In this document: piece after piece, positions 61,632 through 64,000 of the stretch
Layout: each line of letters begins with the position of its first letter
How positions within the stretch are numbered: position 1 is the first letter of the stretch
Source: Cyclobacterium jeungdonense
GTDB taxonomy: Bacteria > Bacteroidota > Bacteroidia > Cytophagales > Cyclobacteriaceae
DNA: 64,000 bases
Assembly (NCBI RefSeq): GCF_010994275.1
Contig: NZ_WMCD01000008.1
Location: 186,001-250,000 of the forward strand
Direction: 5' to 3'
Program-made: the position numbers and the translations under genes
Notes under the pieces: model-generated
What the model was told of the DNA's origin: nothing
Database searches by the model: none
What the model saw: the letters and a program-made list of their open reading frames with translations, nothing else

Positions 61632-62160
61632 CTAATAAAAATCTTGTCCATTCAGTTTGTTTGTCTTCTCGGTAAAATCTGGCTGGAGTGGTTAAAGCCT
61701 TGAAAGCAATCCCTTTGTTTTCACAATACTTTTGGATGTTTAAAAGCTGCCTTTTCATGTTCGGTATATCAGAGAAAGTTTTTCTTGTAAAGCAAACCCT
61801 TTTCAGGTTTGGAAGAGTGTCAATAAGTGCTATGATGTCTTTCCATCGAGTTACTTTGTTGTCGATGTAGCCATCATAGTAATTGGCTTCTTGACCTTCT
61901 TCAACTTTAATTTCTTCAATCAGGTCAGTAAGGTCAATTTTATGTTGCTTAATAAAATCTAATTTTTCCTGCTTAGAAGCACCTTTTAAGTCTGCCTTGC
62001 CAAAAGCTGTTGGAAGGAGTCTCCACAAATAGTTTCTGGTTCTACCATAGAAAAATTCAGCATCATTGTCCGCTGTTTCTGGATTAAAGGTTCCGATTAT
62101 CAGCGTTTCTACTTTTGGATTTATTTGGTGGTCTAAAAATCTATGTTGAACTGTAATCAT
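61618..62160 (-). CDS. uracil-DNA-glycosylase-superfamily-like protein
   Basis: 180 residues. The N-terminal segment LIIGTFNPETADNDAEFFYG then RTRNYLWRLLP resembles the active-site motif GxNPG...NxFW of MUG/TDG-type DNA glycosylases, with NPE in the catalytic region. A C-terminal LTTPARFY may match the second motif. Such proteins usually remove damaged bases, but a different use of the fold is possible and this one is divergent. It overlaps the agmatine-deiminase-like gene by 14 nt, so the two are made together. Function not assigned. Confidence 0.6.
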   Translation of the reverse strand: MITVQHRFLDHQINPKVETLIIGTFNPETADNDAEFFYGRTRNYLWRLLPTAFGKADLKGASKQEKLDFIKQHKIDLTDLIEEIKVEEGQEANYYDGYIDNKVTRWKDIIALIDTLPNLKRVCFTRKTFSDIPNMKRQLLNIQKYCENKGIAFKALTTPARFYREDKQTEWTRFLLDGHR

Positions 62161-62340
62161 GTCGTTTCTTTAAATGCACTACAAAATTCAAATTTAATAC
62201 AAAATAATTAACTATCCTTGTGCAACAAATAATTCTAATACATTGATATAAAGATATTTATATACACATTTCCAACTAAATCACTTTTAATTTACCGAGA
62301 ATTTGATTAAATTAAGGTATTATTTTTAACTATTGAAGCC

Positions 62341-62571
62341 ATGAAATTTCTCATCAAACTAATCCTCGTTTCCTTTATTGGCATGGTAGCCATGTTCGGT
62401 GCCCTGGGCAGCGAGAACGAATGGCCAGGTCTGATAGTGGCCATTACGGTGTGGGTTTGGTTTATCTATTCCCTATCTAAACCCAACGAATACAATTCCG
62501 ACAGAAAGATCAGGGAGCTGGAGCGCAGAAACGAGGAGCTTATGAGGAAACTGGAACAAAGAGGTCACTAA
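62341..62571 (+). CDS. small membrane protein with coiled-coil tail
   Basis: 76 residues, unrecognised. Two hydrophobic helices (about 4-22 and 29-45) are joined by a short loop with SENEWPG; the C-terminal third (about 52-75) is a charged helix (DRKIRELERRNEELMRKLEQ) with heptad spacing, likely a cytoplasmic coiled coil. ATG start in an AT-rich stretch without clear ribosome-binding site. Resembles the many small two-helix membrane proteins found in accessory regions. Confidence 0.65.
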   Translation: MKFLIKLILVSFIGMVAMFGALGSENEWPGLIVAITVWVWFIYSLSKPNEYNSDRKIRELERRNEELMRKLEQRGH

Positions 62572-62623
62572 TAATCGGGTCCAGTAATATTTTTCTTTCA
62601 ATACCCCAAAAGCGGCTATAACA

Positions 62624-62863
62624 TCAAAGGTCCAGTTTCAAGCCTTCAATTTCCAATTCTTTAATATGCATACCGGCCAGAATCAAATCATCCCCTTCGA
62701 TGGCTTGCAGGATTTTTTGAATCAATTCATTTAGCTGTTTTCCCTTTTCCAATCTTTCAAAGGGAAAGGGATCCAGGTTCTGGTCTATCAGCTGGTTGAT
62801 CTTCCGTTCAATCTGAACCTGCCGGTTTTTCAATTGCATTACGATCAGGGAGATATCTTTCAT
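62624..62863 (-). CDS. short helical protein, unrecognised
   Basis: 79 residues, predicted mostly alpha-helical with a heptad-like start (MKDISLIVMQLKNRQVQIER) and a middle segment FPFERLEKGKQLNELIQKIL. No family was recognised. Convergent with the small membrane protein gene. It could be a regulator or an inhibitor by size, but no evidence supports either. Confidence 0.55.
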   Translation of the reverse strand: MKDISLIVMQLKNRQVQIERKINQLIDQNLDPFPFERLEKGKQLNELIQKILQAIEGDDLILAGMHIKELEIEGLKLDL

Positions 62864-62971
62864 TGTTTATTATATTAACATTATACCGTCAATAATTTAA
62901 ACATTAAAATTCGGTTTTTCTTCACCAGCAACCTTTTTCTCTGTTTAACAAACTCCACCAATAATGAACCT

Positions 62972-63283
62972 TTAAAAGGTAATTTCTGCTTCTGGTGTAT
63001 CCCACTTAACAGAAATAGGTATAGGCCACTTATCCATGCTCCTGATGCTAAAAATCCGCTTGAGGTCTTTTTTTCAGGGTTTCGATTTTTTCACCCCCCC
63101 TCCTTTCGGAGCAACTACGTTTTTGCTGATATAGGCCGCATGGGTTTTCCCACATTGCTCCGGCTCTTTCAGTGAGGTAACTTCAAATACCAGGTATTTC
63201 TTGCCGTAACAGCCGGCTATATGGTCTTTTTGGATTTCCCCCACGGTATTTTTAAAAAAGTTAGAAAACTTCCTCAGGAAACC
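62972..63283 (-). pseudogene. broken gene with an internal stop
   Basis: One minus-strand frame reads, after a TAG at 63284-63286, GFLRKFSNFFKNTVGEIQKD then HIAGCYGKKYLVFEVTSLKE, PEQCGKTHAAYISKNV and SKP, meets TGA (63074-63076) and continues in the same frame as KKDLKRIFSIRSMDKWPIPI, SVKWDTPEAEITF to TAA (62972-62974). Both halves look like real protein sequence, while no start codon stands in front. So this is probably a decayed gene (lost 5' end, one nonsense change), or two short remnants. The family was not recognised. Confidence 0.4.
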
Positions 63284-63421
63284 CTATTTTTTGATCTTGC
63301 GATGCGTACCCTTGGTAGATGGACCACTGTTCTCATCTTTTCATAGAGCAAACTACATCAAACTCGTGTTCCAAGGCTCTAAAAATACCAATTCAACTGA
63401 AATTGTAAAGAATCATTTTTA

Positions 63422-64000
63422 TCATACCTTCTCTTTTAATGCTCTTCCTAATTGCTGATAATATTCATCTGACATGCCGTGCGCCGTTGGATGGGGAATA
63501 AAAACATAGGAGGTTGGGGAGCCTACAAAAACTTTGGCCGTCTTTTCTGAAGTAATTTTTAATTCCAGCAAATCACTTCCGTCAAGACCCGCGATGGCTT
63601 TATACTTATCGCCATAAGCTTTCCCATAAAACACAACCATTTTTGGTTGGTTTACTTTAATGAGCTCTTGAAGTCCCTGTATCCTGCGATTTTCATTTTC
63701 TTTTTTATAATTCTTCCTGGTGAAGTTTTCATCACCAAGCCATTCAGTATAATTAAAATCATTGGCATTTGGGGAGGGCAGAGGGAATAGCTCCAGCATA
63801 CAATTATCTGATTTAAGGCGTCCCCAACCCTTACTTTGCTTTTCTTTGATTTTTTCCGCTGAATAAGTCTCAGCTTTGTAGGACAGCAAGAGTTTAATCA
63901 AACCTTGCCAGGTTCTTTGAACAGCGGGGTTGCCATCTCTGAACAAAAAATCGAAATTCTTTCCCTTATCATCCGTTATCCTATGGTGGAAATCATATGC
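63422..64000 (-). CDS. possible glycosylase-fold protein, 5' end outside window
   Basis: At least 192 residues; the frame stays open to the right edge (…HRITDDKGKNFDFLFRDGNP before the first TTG at 63946), so the start lies outside. Visible parts: NCMLELFPLPSPNANDF, PKMVVFYGKAYGDKYKAI and a C-terminal VFIPHPTAHGMSDEYYQQL. The order asparagine/PLP motif, YGK strand, and HP-x-H loop is reminiscent of the uracil-DNA-glycosylase superfamily, which would make it the second such gene here. The link is weak and needs a profile search. Confidence 0.6.
   Translation of the reverse strand, partial: AYDFHHRITDDKGKNFDFLFRDGNPAVQRTWQGLIKLLLSYKAETYSAEKIKEKQSKGWGRLKSDNCMLELFPLPSPNANDFNYTEWLGDENFTRKNYKKENENRRIQGLQELIKVNQPKMVVFYGKAYGDKYKAIAGLDGSDLLELKITSEKTAKVFVGSPTSYVFIPHPTAHGMSDEYYQQLGRALKEKV

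Overview
The window is chromosomal DNA from a member of the Bacteroidota, most likely the order Cytophagales (Cyclobacteriaceae-like; inferred from gene content only). The reasons are the type IX secretion/gliding genes sprA, porU and porV; the linkage sprA-gcvH-vanZ-tonB; Bacteroidota-type promoters (TTTG, 18-20 nt, TAnnTTTG); scarce Shine-Dalgarno sequences except a perfect one in front of rpsU; and families typical of the phylum (DUF2237, WbqC, short HPF, GH92).

Layout. 1-8.4 kb: SprA (5' end outside the window), GcvH, a VanZ-like protein and a TonB energy transducer, closed by a strong bidirectional terminator. 8.5-14.3 kb: DUF2237, YicC, a very large TolB-like propeller/barrel protein and an FAD oxidoreductase. 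14.4-21.5 kb: a tightly overlapped operon of an MBL hydrolase, PssA, the T9SS sortase PorU, the outer-membrane protein PorV and an M16 peptidase homologue that has lost its zinc site. 21.5-34.7 kb: housekeeping and transport genes (GT2, YigZ, a 3'-5' exonuclease, NhaC, an Mpo1-like protein, a CPA2 antiporter, QueA, a MacB-type permease, RecA, a DUF3108 protein, and a PhoB/PhoR-like pair). 34.7-36.7 kb: a decayed spot with a frameshifted nucleotidyltransferase remnant, an RluA-family synthase and a Uma2 gene lacking a conventional start. 36.8-39.6 kb: the ribosomal operon rplM-rpsI-rpsB-tsf. 39.6-40.2 kb: non-coding DNA with repeats. 40.2-45.6 kb: Nudix, lipid-linked sugar and membrane glycosyltransferase genes and a Gfo/Idh/MocA oxidoreductase. 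45.6-47.2 kb: rpsU-xerC-hpf. 47.3-52.8 kb: galE, a GH92 enzyme with an altered catalytic-acid motif and two coupled beta-propeller genes. 53.1-59.7 kb: clpC, wbqC-like, a Sua5/YrdC-family gene, mltG, a YbgC-like thioesterase and a YihY/BrkB-family gene.

From 59.8 kb onward a tRNA-Ser(UGA) with a textbook promoter and terminator marks the edge of an AT-rich accessory region. It holds a tandem 12-bp repeat, a palindrome, an overlapping agmatine-deiminase-like/uracil-DNA-glycosylase-like gene pair, small orphan genes, a broken gene and a second possible glycosylase-like gene that runs off the right edge. No integrase is visible, so the island interpretation is inference.

The most interesting signals are the perfect Shine-Dalgarno in front of rpsU (the expected sign of bS21 autoregulation in this phylum), the GH92 enzyme with GNQP instead of GNEP, the zinc-less M16 protein coupled to porU-porV, and the uncharacterised cluster beyond the tRNA gene. 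No CRISPR array, rRNA operon or intact insertion sequence was seen.
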